The notes: generated from the sequence alone by a model not told the origin. A stretch of DNA of 64,000 bases from Myxococcales bacterium (GCA_028287115.1 JAQBQF010000051.1:1-64000), one strand, 5' to 3'; shown: positions 49,378 through 59,612, counted from the first letter of the stretch. Made by a program: numbers and translations.

Positions 49378-51440
49378 AGGTTCCCCGGGAGCTGTGGCAT
49401 CACCTTACCCATCTCGATGTACTCGTGATGTGCGCCGATCCACAAGTCTTCCGCAACCATCGCACGGCCCGCGCGGGCGGCAACGACGGCTGCGCGAACG
49501 ACCGCATTCTTGATGTAGCCGCCGGTCATCTCGAACCGCTCGGCCAGGGCGCGGAAATCGACGCGCTCGTGGAGGTTCGTCGCCGGCGGGAGCAATTGCC
49601 GCCACAGCTTCTCGCGCTCGTCGACCTCGGGCTCCGGAAACCGAATCCGGAAGTTGAGGCGGCGCTGCAACGCGGGATCGATCGAGGCTTCCGCGTTCGT
49701 CGTGAGGACGCTCACGCCGTCGAACGTCTCCATCCGCTGCAAGATGTAGTTGACCTCGAGGTTCGCGAAGCGATCTTGCGCGGTCTTGAGCTCGGTCCGC
49801 TTGCCGAACAGGGAGTCGGCCTCGTCGAACAGCAGCATCGCGTGCGCGTCCTGGGCTTCGTCGAAGATCTTGCCGAGGTTCTTCTCGGTCTCACCGACGT
49901 ACTTCGAGACCACGGCCGACAGATCGATCCGCACGAGCTCGAGTCCGAGCTCGGACGCGACGACCGAAGCGGCCATCGTCTTACCCGTGCCGGGCTCTCC
50001 CGAATACAAACCGGCGACGCCGCGCGAGATGCCGAGGTGGCGCTGATATCCCCAGCGCTCGAGGATCTGCGCACGCTCGCGCACCATCGAGATCATGTCG
50101 CGCAGGGTCTCGATCGTCTCCTCCGGCAACACGAGCTCGGCCATCAGCGCCTTGCGCGTGACGACCGTCCCGAACGTGCCGAGCCGCAGTGACAGGCGGC
50201 GCCCGACCGCGCCCTCGAGCGCGTCGCGATCGAGCTTGACGCCGGCGGCGACCGCGTAACGACCGGCCTCGACGACAACATCGGCGATCGCACCCGGACC
50301 GATCACGTAGCGGGCGGCGAGCTCGGCCGCGAGCTCCTTCGGACCGCGATGGGCGTCGAGTGATGCAAGCCACGCGCGTTCGCGATCGTCGAGCTCGGCG
50401 CGCGGCATCGCGACGGCGAGCTGCGGCCGTCGCAGATCGAGGTGACCGCCGCGCCCGCTCGACGCGACGACCACCACGCCCGGCATCGCCGCGATCGCAT
50501 CGGCGTGCTCCGCCGCGAGATTGCCGCTCTCGTCGTACAGCGCGTCGGCCTCGGCGAGATACGGCACCGCATCGCGCAGTCGCGCCGCTGCGAGCGCGGC
50601 TCCGAGCAGCGTCGTCTGCATCCGGCGCTCGGCGATCAGCAGCACTGGGATCGGGATCACGATCAGCGGACGACCGAGCGCACGCGCGAGTCGATGCGCG
50701 GCGGCCCGCCGTCCCGAGCCGCGCGGTCCGCGCAACACGACCGCGATCTCCGGCGCTGCTGCGACGCGCGCGACGAGCGCATCGAGCGCGGTGAGGACTG
50801 CTGCCGGCAGTGCGACGCCGAGATCGACGGCCGTCGTGACGAGCTCGCACGTCCCCGCAACCGGCGGTTGCAACGCGTCGTCGCCGAGGAGCCACGCGAG
50901 TGCCGACCCGGACAGCGCGATCGCTGCACCGAGCCCATCGCCGTCGATCAAGAGGATGCGACCTCGCCGCAACGCCGAACCTGACGCGATCGCCATCACC
51001 AGCGCGGCCGGCTCGATCGCGAGCACGTCGGCGCACGTCTCGAGATACAGCGCGGGCCTGCGCCTCGGCGTCAGCGCGTGGACGATCTCGCGCGTGTCGA
51101 GATCGATCGCATAGGCGAGCGCTGCCACGAGCAAGCCTCCCGCGATCGGATCGATGCCCAGGCGAGACGTCATCACGCCGAGCCGCGTCTGCCGAGCATC
51201 GTGCGCGGCACTCGCGATCGCGCGCTCGAGCTCCGCGGCGGCCTTGCGATGCGTTCCCTGCGGCCGCAACGTCCCGCCCGCGATGCGCGCGAGCGCGGCC
51301 TCGTCGCGCAGATAGATCTGCGAGGGCACGCGCGGATCCGCAAAGCCGGATCCGGCATCGAGCCGGCGGATCAGCGCGGCCTCGGCATGCAGCCGGACCT
51401 CCGCGATGATCGCCGCGAGCCATTGCGGCAGCTCAGCCAA
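49374..51440 (-). CDS. Double AAA+ ATPase
   Basis: A 688-residue AAA+ protein. I chose TTG 51440, which follows GGAGG and overlaps the previous stop by 8 nt. The upstream frame gives only a shadow tail. The first AAA module (about 185-420) is degenerate: a Walker-A-like GPRGSGRRA near 240 and no clear Walker B Glu. The second module (about 455-640) is intact: GEPGTGKT (about 481-488), MLLFDEADSLFG (about 535) and arginine-rich sensor DPALQRRLNFRI. The C-terminal ~45 residues are helical. The layout is like AAA ATPases of contractile-injection loci and of moxR-type chaperones, but no sheath or tube gene is near. Confidence 0.88.
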   Translation of the reverse strand: MAELPQWLAAIIAEVRLHAEAALIRRLDAGSGFADPRVPSQIYLRDEAALARIAGGTLRPQGTHRKAAAELERAIASAAHDARQTRLGVMTSRLGIDPIAGGLLVAALAYAIDLDTREIVHALTPRRRPALYLETCADVLAIEPAALVMAIASGSALRRGRILLIDGDGLGAAIALSGSALAWLLGDDALQPPVAGTCELVTTAVDLGVALPAAVLTALDALVARVAAAPEIAVVLRGPRGSGRRAAAHRLARALGRPLIVIPIPVLLIAERRMQTTLLGAALAAARLRDAVPYLAEADALYDESGNLAAEHADAIAAMPGVVVVASSGRGGHLDLRRPQLAVAMPRAELDDRERAWLASLDAHRGPKELAAELAARYVIGPGAIADVVVEAGRYAVAAGVKLDRDALEGAVGRRLSLRLGTFGTVVTRKALMAELVLPEETIETLRDMISMVRERAQILERWGYQRHLGISRGVAGLYSGEPGTGKTMAASVVASELGLELVRIDLSAVVSKYVGETEKNLGKIFDEAQDAHAMLLFDEADSLFGKRTELKTAQDRFANLEVNYILQRMETFDGVSVLTTNAEASIDPALQRRLNFRIRFPEPEVDEREKLWRQLLPPATNLHERVDFRALAERFEMTGGYIKNAVVRAAVVAARAGRAMVAEDLWIGAHHEYIEMGKVMPQLPGNL

Positions 51441-52260
51441 ACGGCCTCCGCCACCATGGCTTTTTCTGCTGCGCTTCGAGCTCTGCGGGATCGCCCAGCG
51501 TCGAAGGCGCCTCGGACGGCTCCGGGAGATCGGCACCGCCGAGTGACGATCCGGGCTTCGTGATCTTCGGCTCCGGCCCCGCGAGTGTGGATCCCGGCTT
51601 GCTCGCCGCCGCGGGCTCGGGACCGGCGAGCGTCGACGCCGGACGCGGTGCCTCTTTCAGCTCCGGTCCGAGCAGCGAGGTCGGCTTCGCGGGCGCCTTG
51701 CGCTCCGGTCCGTCGAGGCTGGTATCGCCGTCGGGCTTCGGCTTGTCACACGTGTCGCCGCCCTCGGCCTTCGCGAGCGCGTCTTTCTGACTGCCGTCGA
51801 GGAGCTCGTCTTGCGCGTCCTCGAGGCCTTTGAGATCACGGCGCAGATCGCCGACCCGCCCGACCATCTCCTCGAACACGCCTGCGATCTCGTTGGCATC
51901 GCCCTGGGCGAGGTTGGGCTGCAACACCGCGAGCGCTTGCTCGAGCATCTCGCTGCGGTCTGTCGCATACATGAACTTGTCGAGCTCGGAGTCGCGCCCG
52001 CTGACCGCCGCTTGCAGCGCCTCGAGCGCGACGAGCTCGCGCTTCGGCAGTTGCAGCGTCTCTACGTCGAGCTGAGATTCCTCGAGGATCATCCGCATCG
52101 CGCCGAGCAGCACGCCGCGATCTGCGTTGTGGATGTCGCGAGTTTCCTCGCCCGCAATTTCGGGAAGCTCCTCGTCGTCACCCTTGTCGAGCTCGTCGCC
52201 GGACTTCTTCTCGGCGCGAACGAGCTCGGGGCCATCGACCTCTTTATCCTCGGCCCTCAC
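51433..52260 (-). CDS. Acidic protein with helical core and repeat tail, hypothetical
   Basis: A 275-residue protein starting at GTG 52260, which overlaps the preceding stop (GTGA). The N-terminal 50 residues are very acidic. A central helical segment (about 50-150) contains EMLEQALAVLQPNLAQGDA and EMVGRVGDLRRDLKGLED. The rest is a low-complexity tail with repeated 'STLAGPEP' and 'SLLGPELK' units. There is no signal peptide or membrane helix. It is followed by the AAA ATPase, so it could be its substrate adaptor. Family unknown. Confidence 0.55.
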   Translation of the reverse strand: MRAEDKEVDGPELVRAEKKSGDELDKGDDEELPEIAGEETRDIHNADRGVLLGAMRMILEESQLDVETLQLPKRELVALEALQAAVSGRDSELDKFMYATDRSEMLEQALAVLQPNLAQGDANEIAGVFEEMVGRVGDLRRDLKGLEDAQDELLDGSQKDALAKAEGGDTCDKPKPDGDTSLDGPERKAPAKPTSLLGPELKEAPRPASTLAGPEPAAASKPGSTLAGPEPKITKPGSSLGGADLPEPSEAPSTLGDPAELEAQQKKPWWRRPFG

Positions 52261-52499
52261 TCCTCAATCTTTTCCCACCACTGACACCACCACTCCATCC
52301 CGACGAGGATTCGCAATTTCGGATGCCAGCAGTACGAGATGTCTTCGTCGGTGTTGAGGTAGTACAGGCAGTTGCCGCACTTCTCGTCGCCGTATGGTTT
52401 GCCCTTCAGCACCGCATCTTCTGCAAGATGCTTGAGCTGGAGCGCCAGCTTCTCGTCGATCTCCTTCGGCTCTGGCTTCGGCAATCCATCGTCGGCCAT
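52257..52499 (-). CDS. Small HiPIP-like cysteine protein
   Basis: An 80-residue protein with four cysteines: CGNC at 41-44, Cys57 and Cys72 (WWCQWW). The C-x2-C-x12-C-x14-C spacing, aromatic residues and small size recall high-potential iron-sulfur proteins, but the identity is not sure, and a zinc site or disulfides are possible. No signal peptide is visible, unlike exported HiPIPs. It heads the overlapped cassette with the acidic protein, AAA ATPase and four-helix protein. Confidence 0.55.
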   Translation of the reverse strand: MADDGLPKPEPKEIDEKLALQLKHLAEDAVLKGKPYGDEKCGNCLYYLNTDEDISYCWHPKLRILVGMEWWCQWWEKIEE

Positions 52500-52516
52500 A
52501 TCGGGCCGAGCTTAGA

Positions 52517-53547
52517 TCACTTACGGCGCAAGCGCTGCGCGAACCACGACACGGTTTCGGTCATCCCGTCTTCGATCTGGTGGGTCGGTGCGTAGCCGAG
52601 GGCGGCGGTGATCTTGTCGATCGCCGCCTGCGAGTGCGCGATATCGCCGGGCCGCGGCGACTCGTGCACGGCCTCGGCCTTGGCGACGTCCGGAAAGTCT
52701 TTCGCGAGGTTGTCGCGGATCAGCGCGAACAGCTGCTTCAGGTCGGTCTTGCCGTTACAGCCGCAGTTGTAGACCGTGCCGGTGACGCCGGCGTCGGGCG
52801 CCGTCGCAGCGAGAAGGTTCGCCTGGACGATGTTGTCGACGTAGCAGAAGTCGCGGCTGTTCGTGCCGTCGCCGAAGATCACGCACGGCTTGCCGTCGAC
52901 CATCGTCGAGATCCAGCGCGGGATCACCGCGGCATAGACGCCGTCCGGATCTTGTCGGCGGCCGAACACGTTGAAGTAGCGCAGCCCGACGAGCTGCATC
53001 TGATAGCAGTCCTGGAAGATCTGCGCGTAGATCTCGTCGATCCGCTTCGTCACGGCATACGGAGACAGCGGCTTGCCGATCCGCTCCTCGTGCTTCGGCA
53101 GCCCGGGATGATCGCCGTAGACCGACGAGCTCGAGGCGTAGACCACGCGCTTGACGCCCGCATCGCGCGCGGCGACGAGGACGTTCAAGAACGCGTCGAC
53201 GTTGTGCTGGTGCGTCGCGACCGGATCTTTGATCGAGCGGGGCACCGAGCCGAGCGCAGCCTCGTGCAGGACGAAGTCGACTTCTTTGCAGGCTTTCTTC
53301 GCGACATCCGGGTCGCGCAGATCGCCCTCGATGAACTGAAACTGCAGGCGCTCGTCGGGATTGATCGCGAGCACGTCGTCGAGGTTCTTCTTGTGTCCGG
53401 TGATGAAGTTGTCGACACCGACCACGGTCTGACCGAGATCGAGCAAGCGCTCGAGCAACGCCGATCCGATGAACCCGGCGACGCCGGTGACGAGCCAGCG
53501 CCGCGGTGAATTGACCAGGTCCTCGCAGACTTCGTCGTAACGGGTGG

Positions 53548-53551
<4 letters not shown>
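52517..53551 (-). CDS. UDP-sugar C4-epimerase, WbpP/TviC type
   Basis: A 344-residue extended SDR. VTGVAGFIGS binds NAD, SSSSVYGDHPG and YAVTKR provide the catalytic Ser/Tyr-Lys, and the C-terminal DGMTETVSWF is typical. The GlcNAc/GalNAc epimerases WbpP and TviC share the same order, so UDP-GlcNAc/GalNAc or their uronic acids are the likely substrates. It overlaps the dehydrogenase stop (ATGA), as in Vi-type sugar pathways, making a nucleotide-sugar pair for the polysaccharide locus. Confidence 0.88.
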
Positions 53552-54840
<1,289 letters not shown>

Positions 54841-54905
54841 CGCAGGCAAGCAGAGCATGAAGCATCCGTGATCATCAAGCGTGCGCGCCTGCCACAGTGA
54901 GCTAT

Positions 54906-55529
54906 CTAACCGACGAGCAGCACGCCCAAGAACCGGCCGTCGGGCATCAGCTTCGACAGCTCGACCAGCTCGCGCTCGCGCGTGCGATGCGCGCGACCGA
55001 CGATCGCGACACCATCCATGCACGCGGCAGCACTCGCATGCTCGCCGAGCAACTCGAATCCCGTCAGATCGACGAGCACGTGCGCGAACAGGTCGGCTCC
55101 GTCGAGGAGCGCACGTGCGAGCTGCGGCACGACTTCACCGGCGCGTTCGACCCGCGGCGGTGACAGCAGCGCGAGCGAGCCTTGCAGCCAGCGCGTCGCG
55201 AACACCGACTTGTCGCGGTCCGGGTGTTGGCCTCGTGAGATCTGCGCGAGACCCGGATAGCGAACGTTGGCATCGACCACCGCGACCGTCCCGCCGGTCA
55301 ATCGGCACAACGCGAGCCCGAGATGAATGATCACCGGCAGCACGGCAACATCATCGTCACTCGGCACGAACCCGACGACACGCAGCTTGTCGGCGTGCAG
55401 GCGTCGCGCAATCCGAGCGCAGGCAGCCTGGATCTCACCGAGATCTCCGTCGAGGTGAATCCCGACCGAAGCGAGCAAGGCATCATCACTTGCAGGGCTC
55501 TCGGGAGCGGCGGCTTCCTCGTCGGGCAT
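54906..55529 (-). CDS. Degenerate BY-kinase-like / ParA-like ATPase
   Basis: A 207-residue protein of the capsule/exopolysaccharide ATPase family. Conserved parts are present: VVGFV at the P-loop strand, then IIHLGLALCRLTGG, and Walker A' VVDANVRYPG. The P-loop is PSDDDVAV instead of SxxPGEGKT, so the catalytic Lys and Thr/Ser are gone, and no Tyr-rich C-terminal tail is seen. It may be a pseudo-enzyme partner of a Wzc-like transporter or a chain-length regulator. The ATG at 55529 lies 48 bp from the divergent GT4 gene start. Confidence 0.65.
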   Translation of the reverse strand: MPDEEAAAPESPASDDALLASVGIHLDGDLGEIQAACARIARRLHADKLRVVGFVPSDDDVAVLPVIIHLGLALCRLTGGTVAVVDANVRYPGLAQISRGQHPDRDKSVFATRWLQGSLALLSPPRVERAGEVVPQLARALLDGADLFAHVLVDLTGFELLGEHASAAACMDGVAIVGRAHRTRERELVELSKLMPDGRFLGVLLVG

Positions 55530-55576
55530 CACCGGAGCTTGCCACTCGGTGGCCTCGCGCGGTAGGCAACTTCCAA

Positions 55577-56671
55577 GTGTTGTCGATCGTGCACGTGCTG
55601 TCTTCGTATGGTGTGGGCGGGCAGGAGCGCGTCGCTCTCGACCTCGCGATCGGGCAGCGAGCGCGCGGTCACGCGGTGGCCGTGATCTCGCTCGCGCCAC
55701 CGCCCGACGGTGCGATGGCCGACGAGTTTCACGAACATGGCATCGCCGTCGATCGCGTCGTCAAGCATGGCGGCTTCGATCCCACGCTCGTACCCAGGCT
55801 CGCGCGAGCGCTGCGCGGGCATCACGCCGATGTCGTTCACACGCACAACCCGTTGCCGCTGATCTACGGCGCTCCCGCGGCGAGACTCGTCGGCGCCGCG
55901 TCGATCCACACCAAGCACGGCATGAATCCGGGCTCGCGCGCTCACCGGCTGCTGCGCCGCGGCGCTGCCTGGCTGACGCACGCATTCGTCGCGGTCTCCG
56001 ATACGACCGAGCAACAAGCGCGCGCGCAGCACGATGCGCCCGCCTCACGCATTCACACGATCGCGAACGGCATCCGCCTCGATCGATATCATCCCGACGT
56101 CGCCGCACGCGCCGCGACGCGCACCGAGCTCGGCCTTGGTACCGCGTGGGTGATCGGCACGGTCGGCCGCCTCGACGGTGCCAAGAACCAAGCGATGCTC
56201 GTCCGCGCGATCGCGCCTCGCCTGTCGGCAAACCTTCGCCTCGTGATCGTCGGCGATGGTCCGACGCGCGCCCAGGTCGAAGCCGAGATCGCGAAGCTTC
56301 CGCACCCGCAATGGGTGACGCTCACCGGTCGCCGGATGGACGTGCCGCGGATCATGCCCGCGTTCGACGTCTTCGTGCTGTCATCGAAGACCGAAGGCTT
56401 GCCGCTCGTCGTCCCCGAGGCGATGGCCGTTGGCCTCCCCATCGTCGCGACCTCCGTCGGCGGTCTGCCGAGCGTCGTCGACGAAGGCGTCACGGGCCTG
56501 CTCGTTCCCGTCGAGCAAGCGGCGATGGCCGCCGCACTCGGCAAGCTCGCCGACGATCCCGATCTCGCGCGCGCGATGGGCAAGCGCGCCCGCGAAGTCG
56601 CGCTCGGCCGCTACAGCTCCGAGCGCATGGTCGATGCGTATCTCGCGCTCTACGCGAAGGCGCGAGGCTAA
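55577..56671 (+). CDS. GT4-family glycosyltransferase
   Basis: A 364-residue GT-B transferase starting at GTG 55577. The N-terminal domain is VHVLSSYGVGGQERVALDL (acceptor side). The C-terminal domain has GTVGRLDGAKNQAML, IVGDGPTRAQVE, and the EX7E motif in SSKTEGLPLVVPEAMAVGLPIVATSVGG, which binds the nucleotide sugar. This is a retaining enzyme of the WaaG/RfaB type. It probably adds a hexose in polysaccharide assembly. The ORF upstream of 55577 is only the shadow of the divergent ATPase gene. Confidence 0.9.
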   Translation: MLSIVHVLSSYGVGGQERVALDLAIGQRARGHAVAVISLAPPPDGAMADEFHEHGIAVDRVVKHGGFDPTLVPRLARALRGHHADVVHTHNPLPLIYGAPAARLVGAASIHTKHGMNPGSRAHRLLRRGAAWLTHAFVAVSDTTEQQARAQHDAPASRIHTIANGIRLDRYHPDVAARAATRTELGLGTAWVIGTVGRLDGAKNQAMLVRAIAPRLSANLRLVIVGDGPTRAQVEAEIAKLPHPQWVTLTGRRMDVPRIMPAFDVFVLSSKTEGLPLVVPEAMAVGLPIVATSVGGLPSVVDEGVTGLLVPVEQAAMAAALGKLADDPDLARAMGKRAREVALGRYSSERMVDAYLALYAKARG

Positions 56672-57093
56672 CCGCGCGAGTAACAGCTCGCCCACACGAG
56701 CATGTCGTCTTGCTCCAGGGCGCGATGGCGCTTCATCGCATCGGTATCGAACACGAGCTCGCGCAGCATCTTGAGGTCGCGCGTCGCGGCGACCGCGATG
56801 CGATAACCGGTGCGGCGCACGAGGCCCAGGAGGCCGCCCTCGGGACCCGTCGCCTGCACGAGGTGATCGAAGCAGACTTCGCCCTTCGCCCACATCACCT
56901 CGTCGATCCCGGGGACCTCGAGCTGCAGCGCGACTTCACGTTGGATCTGGCCGCCGACATAAGGCCGCTCGAGGCGAGCGCCGTCCGATGACAGATCGAC
57001 GATCAGGCTGCTGCGTTCGTGCCCGCCTATCATCTCCCAGCACAAGGCTTCGACATCGATGCGAGGACTGTAACGACGGTGATCTTCGCGCAT
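56668..57093 (-). CDS. PilZ-domain protein
   Basis: A 141-residue protein with the PilZ c-di-GMP motifs: RRYSPR (6-11) and DLSSDGARL (33-41, DxSxxG). Later strands run through VMWAKGEVCF to FDTDAMKRHR. It should bind c-di-GMP and couple second-messenger level to the polysaccharide genes next door. ATG 57093 has no strong Shine-Dalgarno, but a palindrome lies just upstream. Its stop overlaps the GT4 stop by 4 nt tail-to-tail. Confidence 0.88.
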   Translation of the reverse strand: MREDHRRYSPRIDVEALCWEMIGGHERSSLIVDLSSDGARLERPYVGGQIQREVALQLEVPGIDEVMWAKGEVCFDHLVQATGPEGGLLGLVRRTGYRIAVAATRDLKMLRELVFDTDAMKRHRALEQDDMLVWASCYSRG

Positions 57094-57094
57094 G

Positions 57095-57108
57095 CCGAAA
57101 ATTTTCGG
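57095..57108. promoter_or_regulatory. 14-bp palindrome before PilZ start
   Basis: CCGAAAATTTTCGG is perfectly self-complementary and sits just upstream of the PilZ ATG, on its 5' side. It is A+T-rich in a G+C-rich setting and could be an operator, or a start-proximal hairpin. No Shine-Dalgarno is visible here. Confidence 0.4.
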
Positions 57109-57130
57109 TCATGCCGCGCGGCGGATCCAG

Positions 57131-58207
57131 TTAACCGCGATCGTGGCGGCCTATATAAGCGAGGCGCGGCACGGCGACCTGCGTGAAGTACATCGCGTCC
57201 GACATCGTGCGCTCCGTCGACAACCGCCGCAGATCGTAGCGGTCCGCGGGCACCATGCCGCGCATCGAGGCCGGCCATAGCCGGGTGGAGCCGCTCGCGT
57301 TCGACAGCCCGAGCCGATAGCCGGCGGCCTCGATCGCTCGCCGCAGACGGATCCGATGCGAGACGCGCCTCCCGACGGGGTACGCGATCGCACGAACCGG
57401 CCGCCCGAGCTGGGTCTCGAGCTCCTGGCGCGAACCGGCGAGCTCGTCGCGCAAGTCGTCATCGCCGAGCGTCAGCAACACGCGATGCGTCTTGGTATGG
57501 GACTCGATGTCCATGCCGGCTCGCGACAGCGCGCGCACGTGGTCCCAGCTCATCACCAGGTTGTCAGCGTGAGTCGCTTCGATCGCAGAATTCCATTCGA
57601 CCCCGAAAGCGGTGGACACACCGATGAGGAAGCGCTCGAGATCGAGTGAAGGCGTATCCTTGATGTAATCGGCGAGGATCGCCTGCGCCCGCGGATCGTT
57701 TGCCACGATTTCGATCGATTGCGGATATGTCAGCGTCGCCGATGCGACACGCGCTTGCGCGAGGATGATCGCGATGCGCTCCCACCAGTAGAGCTTGCGA
57801 TTCGTGACGTAACCCGTGGCGATAAAGAACGTTGCGCGCATCCCGACCGCGCGAAGGATCGGTAGCGCGACGTCGTGACACGACCGATAACCGTCATCGA
57901 ACGTCACCATCACCGGGTTCTTCGGCAAGGTCGCGCCGTCGAAAGCGCGCACCAGATCGTCGATACCGATAGGCGTTCCATACCGAGCTAGCAGCTCCAT
58001 TTGTCGACGGAATTGCGCCGGCGTGGCATCTGCGACACCCGGATCGTACGGGTACGTCGGGTCGTCGTCCGCGATGTGGTGGTACGTGAGGATCGTGATG
58101 CGCGCGGGGACCGGTGCAAAGCGCCGGATGTGCATCACCGCTTTCAGCGCGCCCGCTCGGTGAAGAACGCCGGCGACATGTTCGCGCAAGCTCACGATGC
58201 GCAGCAT
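57131..58207 (-). CDS. Polysaccharide deacetylase (NodB family)
   Basis: A 358-residue CE4-type deacetylase. The N-terminus may be a short membrane anchor or leader (REHVAGVLHRAGALKAV, weak). TYHHIADD and FDDGYRS (metal-binding and catalytic Asp) are present. A second motif SHTKTHR supplies the metal His pair. It should remove N-acetyl groups from a nascent or exported glycan. Start ATG 58207 lies 7 bp from the divergent ligase gene, so both starts are uncertain. Confidence 0.85.
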   Translation of the reverse strand: MLRIVSLREHVAGVLHRAGALKAVMHIRRFAPVPARITILTYHHIADDDPTYPYDPGVADATPAQFRRQMELLARYGTPIGIDDLVRAFDGATLPKNPVMVTFDDGYRSCHDVALPILRAVGMRATFFIATGYVTNRKLYWWERIAIILAQARVASATLTYPQSIEIVANDPRAQAILADYIKDTPSLDLERFLIGVSTAFGVEWNSAIEATHADNLVMSWDHVRALSRAGMDIESHTKTHRVLLTLGDDDLRDELAGSRQELETQLGRPVRAIAYPVGRRVSHRIRLRRAIEAAGYRLGLSNASGSTRLWPASMRGMVPADRYDLRRLSTERTMSDAMYFTQVAVPRLAYIGRHDRG

Positions 58208-58214
58208 ACCTTGG

Positions 58215-59612
58215 ATGCTAAGGTTCGGCTGCGTGTTCGCTCTGCCCGGAATCGCGTGCCTCATCGTCTTCATCCTCGCGAGGCCGCAGGAATTCGTTCC
58301 GCTCCTGCAACGTGTCCCGTTTCTGCACCTGTTCACCGCGTTCGCGGTGATCGGTTACATCATCGACATCCGGCTACGCAGACTGCAGCCGATCGCGACC
58401 AACACGCTTCCGTGGGTCGTGATGTTTCTCGTGTGGGCGATCATCTCGACCGCGATCAACGCACCTGAACAGCTACTGCGGCGTGGGTTGGAGATGGCAG
58501 TGCTGTTCGCGCTGTATGGGACGATCGCGCACGGAATCCAGCGATTCCGCACGTTCCAAGCGATCGCCGGCGTGCTCGCGACGACCTGCGTCTTCATCAC
58601 CGCGGTCTGTCTGCATCAAGGCATGTCGGAACGCCAATGCATCGGCGGTGAAGAATCGGAAGGCGCGATCGAAGGCACGCCTGACGGACGGTTGTGCGAG
58701 ACGAGCGAACAATGTCGCGGCCCGGAAGCGGAGCCGGGGAAAGAATATCGCTGCGAGCACGTCGGCGCGTTCGGTACGTACAGCGTTGAAGACCGCGTGC
58801 GCTATCGCGGCGAGCTCCACGATCCGAATGAAGTCGCACTGACGATCTGCGCCGGCGGCATGGCGATGTTGATCGGGTTCTCGCTGCGCAAACGGCACGC
58901 GCTGTGGCAGCTCGTGTTCGGGCTCGGCGTCGCGATGGTGCTGTTCACCGTGTTCATGACGCAATCGCGCGGCGGTCTCGTCGCGGCGTTGCTCGTGCCC
59001 GGTGTCTACATCGTGCGGCGTTACGGGCTGGTATCGGTGATACCCGCGGCCATCCTCGGCTTACCCGTGATGTTGCTCGGTGGTCGCAGCGGCGATGCCG
59101 CCGATCTCTCGACCTCGATGCGCTACGACGCGTGGTCGACCGGGCTCGACATGTGGCACCACAGTCCGGTCTTCGGGGTCGGGGCCCGCATGTTCAGCGA
59201 GCACTTCTTCCTGACCGCCCACAATGCCTACGTGCTGGTGCTCGCCGAGCTCGGGTTCGTCGGGCTCGTGCTGTTCGTCGCGATCATGTACCTGTGCATG
59301 AAGACGCTGCTCGTCGGGATTCGCGAGCTGTCACAGGTGCCGGGGACTTCGGCGGCGCAAGTTTGGGGAATGTCGCTGCTCGCCGCGATGGCGGGCATCA
59401 CGTTCCAGATCAACACGCTCTCGTTCTCGTATCACTCCGTGCTGTGGCTGTTCTTCGGGCTCGTCGGTGCCTGGTACTCGTCGATCCGCCATCACCGTCC
59501 GGAGATGACGATCAAGCTGACGCCACGCGACATCGTGATCGTGATCGGTTCGTGCCTCGCGTACGCGATCGTGATCTTGCCGGTGTTCCTGAAGCTCAAG
59601 GGCTTTCGCTAA
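58215..59612 (+). CDS. O-antigen ligase/polymerase-like protein
   Basis: A membrane protein of about 465 residues with ten to twelve helices. The first helix is FALPGIACLIVFILA; further ones follow, e.g. VVMFLVWAIISTAI and LVFGLGVAMVLFTVFMTQ. The Wzy/WaaL signature is TQSRGG, with the late-loop HNAYVLVLAELGFVGL typical of the family. A long periplasmic loop at about 130-200 carries six Cys (QCIGGEESEG, RLCETSEQCRGP, YRCEHV), unusual for this family. It would polymerise or attach glycan repeats. The start is uncertain: ATG 58197 or GTG 58233 also fit. Confidence 0.85.
   Translation: MLRFGCVFALPGIACLIVFILARPQEFVPLLQRVPFLHLFTAFAVIGYIIDIRLRRLQPIATNTLPWVVMFLVWAIISTAINAPEQLLRRGLEMAVLFALYGTIAHGIQRFRTFQAIAGVLATTCVFITAVCLHQGMSERQCIGGEESEGAIEGTPDGRLCETSEQCRGPEAEPGKEYRCEHVGAFGTYSVEDRVRYRGELHDPNEVALTICAGGMAMLIGFSLRKRHALWQLVFGLGVAMVLFTVFMTQSRGGLVAALLVPGVYIVRRYGLVSVIPAAILGLPVMLLGGRSGDAADLSTSMRYDAWSTGLDMWHHSPVFGVGARMFSEHFFLTAHNAYVLVLAELGFVGLVLFVAIMYLCMKTLLVGIRELSQVPGTSAAQVWGMSLLAAMAGITFQINTLSFSYHSVLWLFFGLVGAWYSSIRHHRPEMTIKLTPRDIVIVIGSCLAYAIVILPVFLKLKGFR

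Noticed and set aside
49374..52499. Extracellular contractile injection system
   Set aside because: The AAA+ ATPase resembles those in such loci, but no sheath, tube, baseplate or spike gene is in the window.
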